Made by a program: the position numbers and the translations under genes | DNA from: Porphyromonas sp. oral taxon 275 | GTDB taxonomy: Bacteria; Bacteroidota; Bacteroidia; Bacteroidales; Porphyromonadaceae | Direction of reading: 5' to 3' | NCBI RefSeq assembly: GCF_018127745.1 | Contig: NZ_CP072333.1 | Location: 1,550,001 to 1,614,000 of the forward strand | DNA: 64,000 nt | Shown here: piece after piece, positions 16,945 through 25,255 of the stretch | How positions within the stretch are numbered: position 1 is the first letter of the stretch | How the letters are laid out: the number at the start of each line of letters is the position of its first letter | Notes under the pieces: model-generated | Told to the model about the DNA's origin: nothing | The model's input: only the letters and a program-made list of their open reading frames with translations | The model's database searches: none

Positions 16945-16989
16945 GAAGCCCCCGAGGCGCTCACCGATGTGAGCAGCCTCGGGGGCTTC
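16945..16989. terminator. Bidirectional terminator between ompA-like and glutaredoxin-like genes
   Basis: A long hairpin (GAAGCCCCCGAGGC paired with GCCTCGGGGGCTTC, plus an inner GCTCAC/GTGAGC stem) lies between the convergent genes ending at 16895 and 17139. It could end transcription from both sides. The rest of the 243-bp gap shows nothing further. Confidence 0.8.
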
Positions 16990-17138
16990 GCTATTAGGAT
17001 CGTATGCCTAGGGGCTAGGGGCGAAGGTCAGAGCAGGCTGAGCCTCCAGCCTCCTTAGACTAAGAACGGCCATGAGGGAGCCTCGAGGAGCGTCCTAGAC
17101 GAGGGCGAGGCCTTGTCCACGAGCCGCCAGCGGGCAGC

Positions 17139-17444
17139 CTAGCAGCCCGAGCCGTCGATGCTGCAGGCAGTACCTGCGGCGACGCTCGCCGAGCGGCGCG
17201 ACAGCCCAGCCTCCTCGGGACAGAGCGTCACCGTACCATCCTCGAGGACGAAGCAGGGGACCCCTGCCCAACCCTTGCGCTTGGCGACCTCAAAGGCAGG
17301 CTCGCTGTCACGGAGGCGAAGGAAGGCCTTGAGGTGGCTGATGTGCGCCCCGATATCTATTACTTCGTAGCGGGCGTCGCCCTTGACCTGCTCCTCGACA
17401 GCTGCGCAGTCGGGGCAGCTGGGCATACCATATATCTTGATCAT
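17139..17444 (-). CDS. Glutaredoxin-like protein
   Basis: A 101-residue cytosolic protein beginning MIKIYGMPSCPDCAAVEEQV, with the redox motif CPDC at residues 10-13. GWAGVPCFVLEDGTVTL in the second half corresponds to the cis-proline region of the glutaredoxin/thioredoxin fold. The last 20 residues contain two more cysteines (TACSIDGSGC), a tail I do not recognise. It probably reduces disulfides or mixed disulfides; partners are unknown. It stands alone on the minus strand, with a 412-bp gap upstream that holds repeat array 3. Confidence 0.8.
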   Translation of the reverse strand: MIKIYGMPSCPDCAAVEEQVKGDARYEVIDIGAHISHLKAFLRLRDSEPAFEVAKRKGWAGVPCFVLEDGTVTLCPEEAGLSRRSASVAAGTACSIDGSGC

Positions 17445-17672
17445 GATGCTTGGTGATGGGATGAAACTTAATAATCTATGTACTCTAGTAACCTCTGAGA
17501 AGGCTCGGAGGTTGCGTCACAGCGAGCACTTAGCTCGGCGAAGGCTCGCCGAGGATGTCCGTCTTCCGCCCCCGAGGCTGGGCTAAGTGGCAAGCCTTCG
17601 CCCACCTACCTAAGCCCTCCCGCGATCGGGCAAGCTAAGGCGGAGCGCGGGCAGTGCCTACACCCCGCTCCC

Positions 17673-17755
17673 TAAGGGATATCCCTCAGAGGTCTGACTG
17701 CTATCCCTCACGGGCGTGACAGGCGTCCCTCAGCGCGCTGACTGATAGCTCTCAA
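17673..17755. repeat. 22-bp dyad repeat array 3
   Basis: Cores fall at a 22-bp phase with unit starts at 17673, 17695, 17717 and 17739. In this array the arms are mostly reversed: TGACTGCTATCCCTCA, TGACAGGCGTCCCTCA and a decayed TGACTGATAGCTCTCA, preceded by the palindromic AAGGGATATCCCTC. The array occupies part of the 412-bp gap 17445-17856. That gap also contains the terminator at 17778-17826 and a small GC-rich hairpin near 17533-17552. No gene was found in it. Confidence 0.82.
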
Positions 17756-17777
17756 CACCCCTCCCCCTAGTACGAAG

Positions 17778-17826
17778 CGACTCCGCCCCCGCCGTGCTCC
17801 ATACGAGCATAGCGGGGGCGGAGTCG
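17778..17826 (-). terminator. Terminator of the Tricorn-like protease gene
   Basis: A perfect 15-bp stem (CGACTCCGCCCCCGC with GCGGGGGCGGAGTCG) around a 19-base loop, 30 bp beyond the stop at 17857. Confidence 0.75.
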
Positions 17827-17856
17827 TCCTATAGTACCTAATCGGAGGTAGCGGAG

Positions 17857-20800
17857 CTACTTGCCCAGCACCTCGACAGCCTTCAGTAGCTGCGTGTCGA
17901 CGCCCTTGAGCACCTTCTCGGGATCGAGGGGGATGATGACGTCGGGGATCATCTGAGTATTCTCGAGATAGGTCCCCTCAGCCGTGCGGTAGCCTACGGC
18001 GGGGATGCCGTAGTAGAGGCTGGGGTCGAGGAGCGTATCCCAGTTCACGCTGGTCATCGTACCTGCCACGGGCATCCCGACGACCTTGCCGATATGCTGG
18101 TGCTGGTAGACCCAGGGCGTGCCGTGGGCATTGCTGTAGTCGGCTTCGCAGGTGAGCATGACGCTAGGCTTATTCCAGCGGCGGCTCGGCATCTCGCAGT
18201 AGTCCTTGCCACGCACCTCCTGCGTCAGGTACTGCTTGCCCGAGAAGAAGACCTCGATATCCTCATGCAGGCGCCCACCGCCGTTGTAGCGGATGTCGAT
18301 GACGATGCCCTTGCGGTCGTAGTAGCGGCCGAGGGCCTCGGAGTACACGGTACGGAAGTGCTCGTCCGCCATCGAGGGGATATGCACATAGCCGTACTTG
18401 CCGCCCGAAGCCTTATCTACCTCGGCGGCACGCTGCTTGACCCAGCGGCGATATAGCAGCGCTGAGAGCTGCCCCGCCGTGATGGGGCGGATGACCTCCT
18501 CATGCTCGCTGCCATCGGCGCTGCGGAAGCGTACGAGGAGGCGCTTGCCCGCCTTGTCGCTCAGCAGCGGATAGTAGTCCATCCCCGCCTTGATCTGCTG
18601 CCCGTCCAGGGCCAGGATCAGCGCGCCCTGACGCAGACGCGAGTCGGAGCGGTCGAAGGGCCCCCCAGCGACCACCTCATCCACCACGAGCCCATCCCCC
18701 GCACGCGGCGAGGAGACGAATAGACCCAGCTCGGCGGTGGGGAAGGACGAGGGCGGAGTGCGGTAGCGCCCGCCCGTGTGGGAGACGTTCAGCTCGCCCA
18801 GCAGCTCAGCTAGCAGCTCGGCGAAGTCCTGTGAGTGGCTGATATAGGGCAGGTAGCGGCGGTAGTGGTCGGTGAGCTTGGGCCAGTTGACGCCGTGCAT
18901 ATCCTTGCGGTAGAAGCGGGCAGCCTCCTCACGCACGACCTCCTCATACATAGCGCGGCGCTCAGCAGCGCGGTCGATGGAGCGGCGTCCCGAGAGGCTG
19001 ATGGGCTTGAGCGTCTCGCTGCGGGGGTCGAACTTCTGCGGGGAGGAGCCGAGGATGAAGTAGGTCTTGCCCTCGCGGTCGCTGTCGAAGAAGGCGGAGC
19101 TCAGCCCCAGCTTGCGCAGCAGCCCCGTCGTATGCTTCCTGAGGTCATGCACCCAGAGGTCGTAGCTGCCCTCCGTAGAGGAGAGGTAGTAGAGCTTCTG
19201 CCCGTCGGGGCTCATGATGAGGTCGCCGAGCGTGGCGGAGCGTGGGGTGAGGCGCACCGTGCGTAGGTCGAGGTCGTCCCACTCGAGGCGCGTCTCCTTC
19301 TTCGTCGCGGTGCTGGTCTTAGCCTCGGCCTTCGTGCTCGTGCTGTCGCTCTTAGCCTTGGCACGCTGCTTCTCCAGCTCCTTATAGAGCTCCTGCTCCT
19401 CCTCGCTGCGCAGGTACTGCTCGTGGGCTGCGCGGTTGAGGAAGATCATCATCACGTCGGTCTGCGAGCCCCAGGAGGCGTGGTTACGCATGCCATAGCG
19501 CTCGGTCAGGTAGACCAGCGACTGCCCGTCGCGACTCCAGCGAGGCGCCCAGCAGCGGTAGCCGCTGTTGGTGAGGTTGTAGACCTTGCCATCGCCCGAG
19601 GTGCTCACCAGGCCGATATCGCTATAGGGCGCATGGTCACGCGCCACGTAGGTAAGCGCCAGCCACTTGCCATCGGGCGACCAGTTGAAGTCAATCTCGC
19701 CCGAGCGCTCGTGGGCATAGCGCCCGTCGGTGACCTGGCGGGTCTTGCCTGTGCGGAGGTTGTGGATCATGATGCGCTCGCGGTCGAGGACGAAGGCCAG
19801 CTCCGTACCGTCGGGAGAGATCTGTGGGTACATCTGCTCGCCCGAGACGCCGAGCTCGAGGCGCCGCTCGGTGATCTGCGTCGCGTTGGGGAAGTTCGGG
19901 TCCTCGCTGCGGGCGATGCGCGCCTCGTAGAGCGCCCAGCTGCCGCCCTTACAGCTCGCGTAGATGAGGCTACGGCCATCGCGGCCGAAGGTCACCCCAC
20001 GGTCTACCTGTGAGCCGAAGGTCACCTGCTTGGTCGTCGTGTAGTCGGCACTGGTGACGAAGACATCCCCACGGGAGATGAAGGCGATCTGCTTACCGTC
20101 GGGCGAGACAGAGGAGGAGCCCAGGCTGCGGCTCATTGAGAGCGTCAGCTGCTCGCCCTCGCTGGAGTCGCGCACGATGCTGATGGGTACGCGCTGCTCG
20201 CGCCCGCCAGGGGCCAGTGTATAGATCTCACCCGCGTAGCCGAAGCAGAGGAGCCCCGCCTGCGAACTGCTGAGGAAGCGGACGGGATCGCCCTTGAGCT
20301 GCGTGAGGGCGCGGGGCGTGGCGGCCGTATCGTAGAGCGCACGGCTGTAGACGTTCATCGAGCCCCCAGCGCGCTCACTGAGGAAGTAGAGGCTCTTGCC
20401 GTCGGGGCTGTAGATCGGGTTACGGTCCTCGCCGTCGTGCTGCACGATCGGGCGGTAGCTGCCTCGAGTGAGGTCGTACTCCCAGAGGTCACGGCTGGCG
20501 GAGGAGGTATGATGCTTGCGCCAGGTATCCTCGTAGCTCTTGATGTCCTGATAGAGGAAGCGCTTGCCGTCGGCACTGAAGTGGATCGCCTCGACGGGCG
20601 TAGCGGTGACGAGCTCGGGACGGCCGCCCGTGACGGGCACACGGTAGAGCTCGGTGAGGAAGCTCGCAGGGTAGAGCGCCGAGGCTGCAGGATCCTGTAG
20701 GTGCGCCTTGAAGACGAGGTAGCGCCCGTCGGGCGTGAAGCACTGGGGCGTCTCCGTACCCGAGTGTGTGGTCAGCTGGCGCAGCTCGCCCCCCGTGGCA

Positions 20801-21087
20801 GGGATGAGGTAGATATTCGTCCCCTCAGCATTGCGGTCGCTGGAGAAGGCGATATAGCGGCCATCGGGCGACCATACGGGCTGGCTCTCGTAGCTGGAGG
20901 CCGTGGTCAGGCGGCGCGCTTCGCCCCCCGTCGTAGGGACCGTATAGATATCCCCCTGATAGGCAAAGGCGATCTGCCGACCATCGGGCGAGATACTCGG
21001 GTAGCGCAGCCACAGCGGACGCTCCTGAGCTGCCAGCGTAGCCCCTGAAGCCAGGAGCAGCGTACATAGTACCGTGCGAAGAGTCAT
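17857..21087 (-). CDS. Tricorn-like S41 protease with beta-propeller and PDZ
   Basis: A 1076-residue exported protein with signal peptide (MTLRTVLCTLLLASGATLAAQ). WD40-like/PD40 propeller repeats (SPDGRQIAFAYQGD, SPDGRYIAFSSDRN, SPDGKSLYFLSERA and others) run to about residue 680, with a Lys/Glu-rich insert. A C1 helical region with ELNVSHTGGRY follows, then a PDZ-like domain and a C-terminal S41 peptidase. By analogy with archaeal tricorn, the histidine in SHTGG and Ser985 in DYSNAHGTPW are candidate catalytic residues. Such proteases trim oligopeptides. The ATG at 21087 gives a clean signal peptide; a start 39 bp upstream does not. A close paralogue lies at 46555-49896. The gene lies 66 bp after rluD and could share its message. 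Confidence 0.88.
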   Translation of the reverse strand: MTLRTVLCTLLLASGATLAAQERPLWLRYPSISPDGRQIAFAYQGDIYTVPTTGGEARRLTTASSYESQPVWSPDGRYIAFSSDRNAEGTNIYLIPATGGELRQLTTHSGTETPQCFTPDGRYLVFKAHLQDPAASALYPASFLTELYRVPVTGGRPELVTATPVEAIHFSADGKRFLYQDIKSYEDTWRKHHTSSASRDLWEYDLTRGSYRPIVQHDGEDRNPIYSPDGKSLYFLSERAGGSMNVYSRALYDTAATPRALTQLKGDPVRFLSSSQAGLLCFGYAGEIYTLAPGGREQRVPISIVRDSSEGEQLTLSMSRSLGSSSVSPDGKQIAFISRGDVFVTSADYTTTKQVTFGSQVDRGVTFGRDGRSLIYASCKGGSWALYEARIARSEDPNFPNATQITERRLELGVSGEQMYPQISPDGTELAFVLDRERIMIHNLRTGKTRQVTDGRYAHERSGEIDFNWSPDGKWLALTYVARDHAPYSDIGLVSTSGDGKVYNLTNSGYRCWAPRWSRDGQSLVYLTERYGMRNHASWGSQTDVMMIFLNRAAHEQYLRSEEEQELYKELEKQRAKAKSDSTSTKAEAKTSTATKKETRLEWDDLDLRTVRLTPRSATLGDLIMSPDGQKLYYLSSTEGSYDLWVHDLRKHTTGLLRKLGLSSAFFDSDREGKTYFILGSSPQKFDPRSETLKPISLSGRRSIDRAAERRAMYEEVVREEAARFYRKDMHGVNWPKLTDHYRRYLPYISHSQDFAELLAELLGELNVSHTGGRYRTPPSSFPTAELGLFVSSPRAGDGLVVDEVVAGGPFDRSDSRLRQGALILALDGQQIKAGMDYYPLLSDKAGKRLLVRFRSADGSEHEEVIRPITAGQLSALLYRRWVKQRAAEVDKASGGKYGYVHIPSMADEHFRTVYSEALGRYYDRKGIVIDIRYNGGGRLHEDIEVFFSGKQYLTQEVRGKDYCEMPSRRWNKPSVMLTCEADYSNAHGTPWVYQHQHIGKVVGMPVAGTMTSVNWDTLLDPSLYYGIPAVGYRTAEGTYLENTQMIPDVIIPLDPEKVLKGVDTQLLKAVEVLGK

Positions 21088-21153
21088 ACGTGATAAGGAG
21101 TAAGGTGATAGATAGTAAAGCCACACAGGTGGACGAGGCAGGCCGCGCGCGGC

Positions 21154-22398
21154 CTAGTCCTTGTCCACCTGTGCTGCGTAGCCGCGCCAGCGCTCCAAGA
21201 GGAGCGCCAGATCGGACGGCAAATCACTGTCGAAGGTCAGCTCCTGCCCCGTGTGCGGATGGACGAAGCCAAGGGTCTTGGCATGGAGGGCCTGCCGCGG
21301 GCAGAGGGCGAGGCAGTTCTGGACGAACGGTCGGTAGCGGGCGAACTGATTGCCCCATAGGATGCGGTCGCCGCCGTAGCGCTCGTCGGCGAAGAGCGGG
21401 TGCCCGAGGTGCCGCATATGGGCACGTATCTGATGCGTGCGCCCCGTCTCGAGGCGACACTCCACCCAGGAGACATAGGCCAGCTCCTCGAGGACGGTGT
21501 AGTGCGTGACGGCGTGCTTGCCCTTGTCGCTACCCTCGGGGTAAACGGCCATCTGGAGGCGATCGCGCTCATCGCGGCCTATATTGCCGACGATGGTGCC
21601 CTCAGGGCTGTCGAAACGCCCCCAGACGAGGGCGCGGTAGGTGCGCTTGGTGGTCTTCTCGAAGAACTGACGCGAGAGATGCGCCTTCGTCTCGGGGCGC
21701 TTGGCCACGACGAGCAGCCCGCTCGTATCCTTGTCGATGCGGTGCACGAGCCCCAGGCGTGGATCCTCGGGGTCGTAGTGCGGGTCGTCCTTGAGGTAAT
21801 AGGCCAGGGCATTGACCAGCGTCCCCGTATAGTTGCCATGCCCGGGATGGACGACGAGGCCCGCGGGCTTATTGACCACCAGGAGGTATTCGTCCTCGTA
21901 GACGATGTCCAGGGGGATATCCTCGGGGATGATCTCCAGCTGGCGGCGCGGACGGCGCAGCTGGAGCGTGACGACCTCGAGGGGCTTGATGCGGTAGTTG
22001 GCCTTGACGGGACGGTCACCGACGAAGACATAGCCGCCCTCCAGCGCCTGCTGGATACGGCTGCGGGAGGTGTGGGGCATGCGCGTGGCGAGGAACTTGT
22101 CGATGCGCAGCAGCTCCTGCCCCTTGTCGGCGACGACGCGGAAGTGCTCGTAGAGCGGCGTGCTGTCAGCGTGCGTCAGATAGGAGACGGCGGCGGGATC
22201 CCCCGCCTCGTCCTCCTCGTCCTCGAGGAGCTCCCCGTCCAGCTCGTCGGCTAGGGGTGCTTCGTCCCCTGTAGCCCCCAGCTGGCCTTTGCCCCCCTCG
22301 GGAGCGTGAGCTGATCCTTGGCTACGTAGCTCCTCGGCGAGCTCAAGTGCGAGCTCAGCCTCGAGCTCGTCTGCGGTAGGCTTGGGCGTGGCTACCAC
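21154..22398 (-). CDS. rluD: 23S rRNA pseudouridine synthase, RluD family
   Basis: RluD-type enzymes isomerise uridines in the helix 69 loop of 23S rRNA. The 414-residue protein has an S4 RNA-binding domain (about 96-150) and the catalytic motif HRIDKDTSGLLV, with the catalytic aspartate at 222. Before the S4 domain lies a roughly 75-residue acidic extension rich in Glu, Asp and Ala that the family normally lacks. The frame opens with GTG at 22398, overlapping the PASTA gene stop by 7 bp; the next ATG is inside the S4 domain, so a start near GTG is needed and coupling is likely. It is the last gene of the ftsK-to-rluD run. Confidence 0.9.
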   Translation of the reverse strand: MVATPKPTADELEAELALELAEELRSQGSAHAPEGGKGQLGATGDEAPLADELDGELLEDEEDEAGDPAAVSYLTHADSTPLYEHFRVVADKGQELLRIDKFLATRMPHTSRSRIQQALEGGYVFVGDRPVKANYRIKPLEVVTLQLRRPRRQLEIIPEDIPLDIVYEDEYLLVVNKPAGLVVHPGHGNYTGTLVNALAYYLKDDPHYDPEDPRLGLVHRIDKDTSGLLVVAKRPETKAHLSRQFFEKTTKRTYRALVWGRFDSPEGTIVGNIGRDERDRLQMAVYPEGSDKGKHAVTHYTVLEELAYVSWVECRLETGRTHQIRAHMRHLGHPLFADERYGGDRILWGNQFARYRPFVQNCLALCPRQALHAKTLGFVHPHTGQELTFDSDLPSDLALLLERWRGYAAQVDKD

Positions 22399-23045
22399 CA
22401 GTCCGTCGTATTTTCCTTCTTAGGCTCGGGGGCGACACTCACGCTATCGGCGAGGCTATCGCGTCCCCAGCCCTCGATGAGGCGATCCAGGCCGAGCGTG
22501 TCGACGACGGCCGTAGCTACATAGAGGTAGAGCTTGGTATTGACGGGCAGCTGCGTCCCCTGCGGGATGCTCTTGCCATCAGCCGTCTTGAGGTCGACGA
22601 CCGAGCCCACGTAGCCCCCTGGGACGGTGCGCTGCTCGACCTCCTCGAAGCCTAGCCCGCGCAGCAGCGCCAGGATCTGGCGTGCCGACTGGTCCTTGTA
22701 GGCAGGGATGGTCTGATTGCGTGGGTGCAGCCCGTTGATGGCGATGAAGAGCAGACGCCCCGCCTTGACGCGGCTGCCTGGGGCGGGGACGACATCGCGG
22801 ATCGTGCCGGGGCGGGCGGTCTTGGAGAAGGTCGAGTCGTTGATCTCGTACTCCAGCCCGACGGACTTCAGGATCTGCTCGGCCTCGGCCAGCGTCTTGC
22901 CCCTCAGGTCGGGGATGACGACGCTATCGCCATGCTTGGTATAGAGGTCGAGCCCGAAGGTGAGGATGAGGACAAAGAGCAGGCTTAGCCCTATCATAAG
23001 GGCCAGATGTGTGAGGAGGGAGTCCTTGGTGAAGAGCTTCTTCAT
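22392..23045 (-). CDS. PASTA-domain membrane protein
   Basis: A 217-residue protein with a short cytoplasmic tail, one transmembrane helix (LALMIGLSLLFVLILTFGL, about 13-31) and three PASTA-like repeats. The repeats are recognisable by VVIPDLRGKTLAEAEQIL, IPAYKDQSARQILALL and the following glycine-rich strands. PASTA domains bind peptidoglycan fragments or beta-lactams; in Bacteroidota these small proteins lack a kinase and commonly sit next to rluD, as here. The C-terminus ends in a charged tail. It starts 23 bp after mlaF and overlaps rluD by 7 bp. Confidence 0.87.
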   Translation of the reverse strand: MKKLFTKDSLLTHLALMIGLSLLFVLILTFGLDLYTKHGDSVVIPDLRGKTLAEAEQILKSVGLEYEINDSTFSKTARPGTIRDVVPAPGSRVKAGRLLFIAINGLHPRNQTIPAYKDQSARQILALLRGLGFEEVEQRTVPGGYVGSVVDLKTADGKSIPQGTQLPVNTKLYLYVATAVVDTLGLDRLIEGWGRDSLADSVSVAPEPKKENTTDWW

Positions 23046-23068
23046 AGATTTGCTAGGGAGAGCGCAGG

Positions 23069-23800
23069 CTAGAGGCGACCCGCGTTGACGAAGAGGGTGA
23101 CGGACTCGGGCGTGTCGGGTGCGTCGATGGTGGCGCTACTGCCCTCCCACTCCTTGAGGCCGTTATGGATGTAGATGATCTTGTCCCCGATGGAGTGCAC
23201 CGAGTTCATATCATGGGTGTTGACGATGGTGGTGATGCCGTACTCACGGGTGATCTCGTAGATGAGCTGGTCGATGACCATGGAGGTCTTGGGGTCAAGG
23301 CCCGAGTTCGGCTCGTCGCAGAAGAGGTAGCGAGGATTCAGGGCGATGGCGCGGGCGATGGCCGTGCGCTTCATCATTCCACCGCTGATCTCGGCAGGGT
23401 ACTTATTGGCTGCGTCTGCCAGCCCGACGCGCTCCAGCAGCTCCATAGCTCGGTGGTAGCGGCGGTCGTAGCTCTCGCGGGAGAACATCTCCATAGGGAA
23501 GAGCACATTCTCCACCACCGTCATGCTGTCGAAGAGCGCCGAGCCCTGGAAGAGCATCCCCATCTCGCGGCGCAGGCCCAGCAGGCTAGGCTTGTCCATG
23601 CCCACTAGGTCGCGGCCGTCGTAGAGCACCTCCCCTACGTCGGGTGTGATGAGGCCGATCATACACTTGACGAAGACGGACTTCCCCGCTCCGCTACGCC
23701 CGATGACGAGGCTGGTCTTACCGGCCTCGAAGGTGGCATCAATACCCTTGAGCACCTCCTTCTCGCCGAAGCGCTTGTAGAGAGACTTTACCTGGATCAT
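23069..23800 (-). CDS. mlaF: MlaF-like ABC transporter ATPase
   Basis: A 243-residue ATP-binding subunit of an MCE-type phospholipid or lipid transporter. It has the Walker A GRSGAGKS (34-41), a Q-loop MLFQGSALFDSMTV typical of MlaF, the signature ISGGMMKR (138-145) and Walker B YLFCDEP (158-164) followed by NSGLDP. The ATG at 23800 (MIQVKSLYKRFG) is the family start; an upstream in-frame start would overlap mlaE by about 70 bp. It follows mlaE by 4 bp. The expected MCE substrate-binding protein (MlaD type) is not in this window. Confidence 0.9.
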   Translation of the reverse strand: MIQVKSLYKRFGEKEVLKGIDATFEAGKTSLVIGRSGAGKSVFVKCMIGLITPDVGEVLYDGRDLVGMDKPSLLGLRREMGMLFQGSALFDSMTVVENVLFPMEMFSRESYDRRYHRAMELLERVGLADAANKYPAEISGGMMKRTAIARAIALNPRYLFCDEPNSGLDPKTSMVIDQLIYEITREYGITTIVNTHDMNSVHSIGDKIIYIHNGLKEWEGSSATIDAPDTPESVTLFVNAGRL

Positions 23801-23804
23801 AGCG

Positions 23805-24551
23805 CTAGGTAAGCATGAGGTTGGTGAGCAGCACGTCGAAGAAAAGGATGAGCACGCTGCTATTGACGACGGCACGGGTGCTGGAGGAGCCCACCTGCAG
23901 GGCGCCGCCCTTGACGCAGTAGCCGTAGTAGGAGGCTACTGAGGAGATGATGAAGGCGTAGACCAGGCTCTTGATGATGGAGTGGCCTACGTAGGCGGGG
24001 GTGAAGAAGAGCTGCAGTCCGTAGACATAGTCCTGGTGCGTCAGCCCGTTGGCCAGGTCGCAGGCGATGTAGCCCCCGTAGATGCCCGTGATCATAGAGA
24101 AGATGGAGAGCACTGGGATGAAGCTCATGAAGCCGACGATCTTGGGCAGGATGAGGAAATTGGCTGAGTTGACCCCCATGATCTCCATGGCATCGATCTG
24201 CTCCGTGACGCGCATCGTCCCCAGCTCGGAGGCGATGCTGGAGCCTACCTTCCCCGAGAGGATGAGGCACATCACCGTCGAGGAGAACTCTAGGATCATG
24301 ATCTCACGCGCCGAGTAGCCTATGGTGAAGCGCGGGATGAGCGGGCTGGTCATATTGATCGACAGCTGGATGGTGATCACCGCCCCTATAAAGAAGGAGA
24401 TGATGAAGACGATCCATATCGAGCCCACACCGAGGCTGTAGATCTCCCGCACGACGGAGCGGTGGAACATGTGCCAGCGCAGCGGCAGGGCGAAGGTACG
24501 CCCCATGAGCTGCGTGTACTCACCGATGTTGGCTAGGACTTTGGATTGCAT
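23805..24551 (-). CDS. mlaE: MlaE-like ABC transporter permease
   Basis: A 248-residue inner-membrane permease of the MlaE/YrbE family with about five hydrophobic segments. The family-typical stretch around KVGSSIASELGTMRVTEQID, followed by LEIMGV-like AMEIMGVNSANFLILPK, is clearly present. With MlaF it should form the inner-membrane ABC core that moves phospholipids between membranes. It starts 36 bp after the LolA-like gene, which suggests envelope-lipid genes grouped behind ftsK. Confidence 0.92.
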   Translation of the reverse strand: MQSKVLANIGEYTQLMGRTFALPLRWHMFHRSVVREIYSLGVGSIWIVFIISFFIGAVITIQLSINMTSPLIPRFTIGYSAREIMILEFSSTVMCLILSGKVGSSIASELGTMRVTEQIDAMEIMGVNSANFLILPKIVGFMSFIPVLSIFSMITGIYGGYIACDLANGLTHQDYVYGLQLFFTPAYVGHSIIKSLVYAFIISSVASYYGYCVKGGALQVGSSSTRAVVNSSVLILFFDVLLTNLMLT

Positions 24552-24587
24552 AGATGCACTGTAAGGGAAGGGGAAGGGACTCGACAG

Positions 24588-25220
24588 CTAGCGTAGGTCG
24601 ATGACCTCGCAGCCGGGATAGCTACGCTCGCTGAGCACATAGAAGGAGGCCGCAGCTGCATTGCGGTGGCTGGGCGCCCCGAGCTCGGCCGTCAGGCGAC
24701 TCCCATCGCGCGCCACGAAGACGAGGCGCGTGGGGCTGCCGCTCTTAGTCTGGAAGCTTGCCTCCACACTCCGTATATTACTCTTGCCCTGGGGCACGAA
24801 GCGCACAAGGGTCGTCGCTGCGGGAGCTGGGAGCTGGCTACTGGTGAAGCCCTGAGCACGCGAGCGCAGGAAGCGCAGCGGGTTGATCTGCAGCAGCTCC
24901 TCCTCCGTGGGGCGCGAATGGGTCAGTGTCTCCTCGGCCTTGTCATAGTAGCTCAGCGTCCCCGAGCTGTAGACAGCAGTGATGCTGCCATACTCGAGGC
25001 GGAAGGCATCCCCCTGTAGGTACATGCGCCCCTTGGTCGTGCCCTGCGGCTTGCCCGCACGGTCCTGGAGACGCGTCACGAACTCCACCTGCGCCATGCC
25101 CGAGCCGTAGAGGCTCGTCTCGGCGCGCTCGAGCAGCTGCGTCAGCTCTCGGGACTGCTGCGCCGAGGCGGGCAGCAGCCCGAGGATGAGGAGCAGTGCT
25201 CCGTATATCACTTGCTTCAT
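24588..25220 (-). CDS. lolA: LolA-like outer-membrane lipoprotein carrier
   Basis: A 210-residue periplasmic protein with signal peptide (MKQVIYGALLLILGLLPASA) and a LolA-like beta-sheet pattern: AQVEFVTRLQDRAGKPQ, GRMYLQGDAFRLEY, ITAVYSSGTLSYYDKAEETL, and a C-terminal RLTAELGAP. LolA carries lipoproteins from the inner to the outer membrane. Sequence conservation in this family is low, so the assignment leans on the fold pattern, on length and on its position directly after ftsK (35 bp gap), a common Bacteroidota arrangement. The ATG at 25220 starts the signal peptide. Confidence 0.83.
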   Translation of the reverse strand: MKQVIYGALLLILGLLPASAQQSRELTQLLERAETSLYGSGMAQVEFVTRLQDRAGKPQGTTKGRMYLQGDAFRLEYGSITAVYSSGTLSYYDKAEETLTHSRPTEEELLQINPLRFLRSRAQGFTSSQLPAPAATTLVRFVPQGKSNIRSVEASFQTKSGSPTRLVFVARDGSRLTAELGAPSHRNAAAASFYVLSERSYPGCEVIDLR

Positions 25221-25255
25221 ATCTTGATCTCTAGAGTCAGCAGGCACGCCCTAGG

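Noticed and set aside
16945..16989. Hairpin considered as a small RNA or attenuator
   Set aside because: It lies between convergent gene ends with no promoter on either side, so a shared terminator is the simpler reading.
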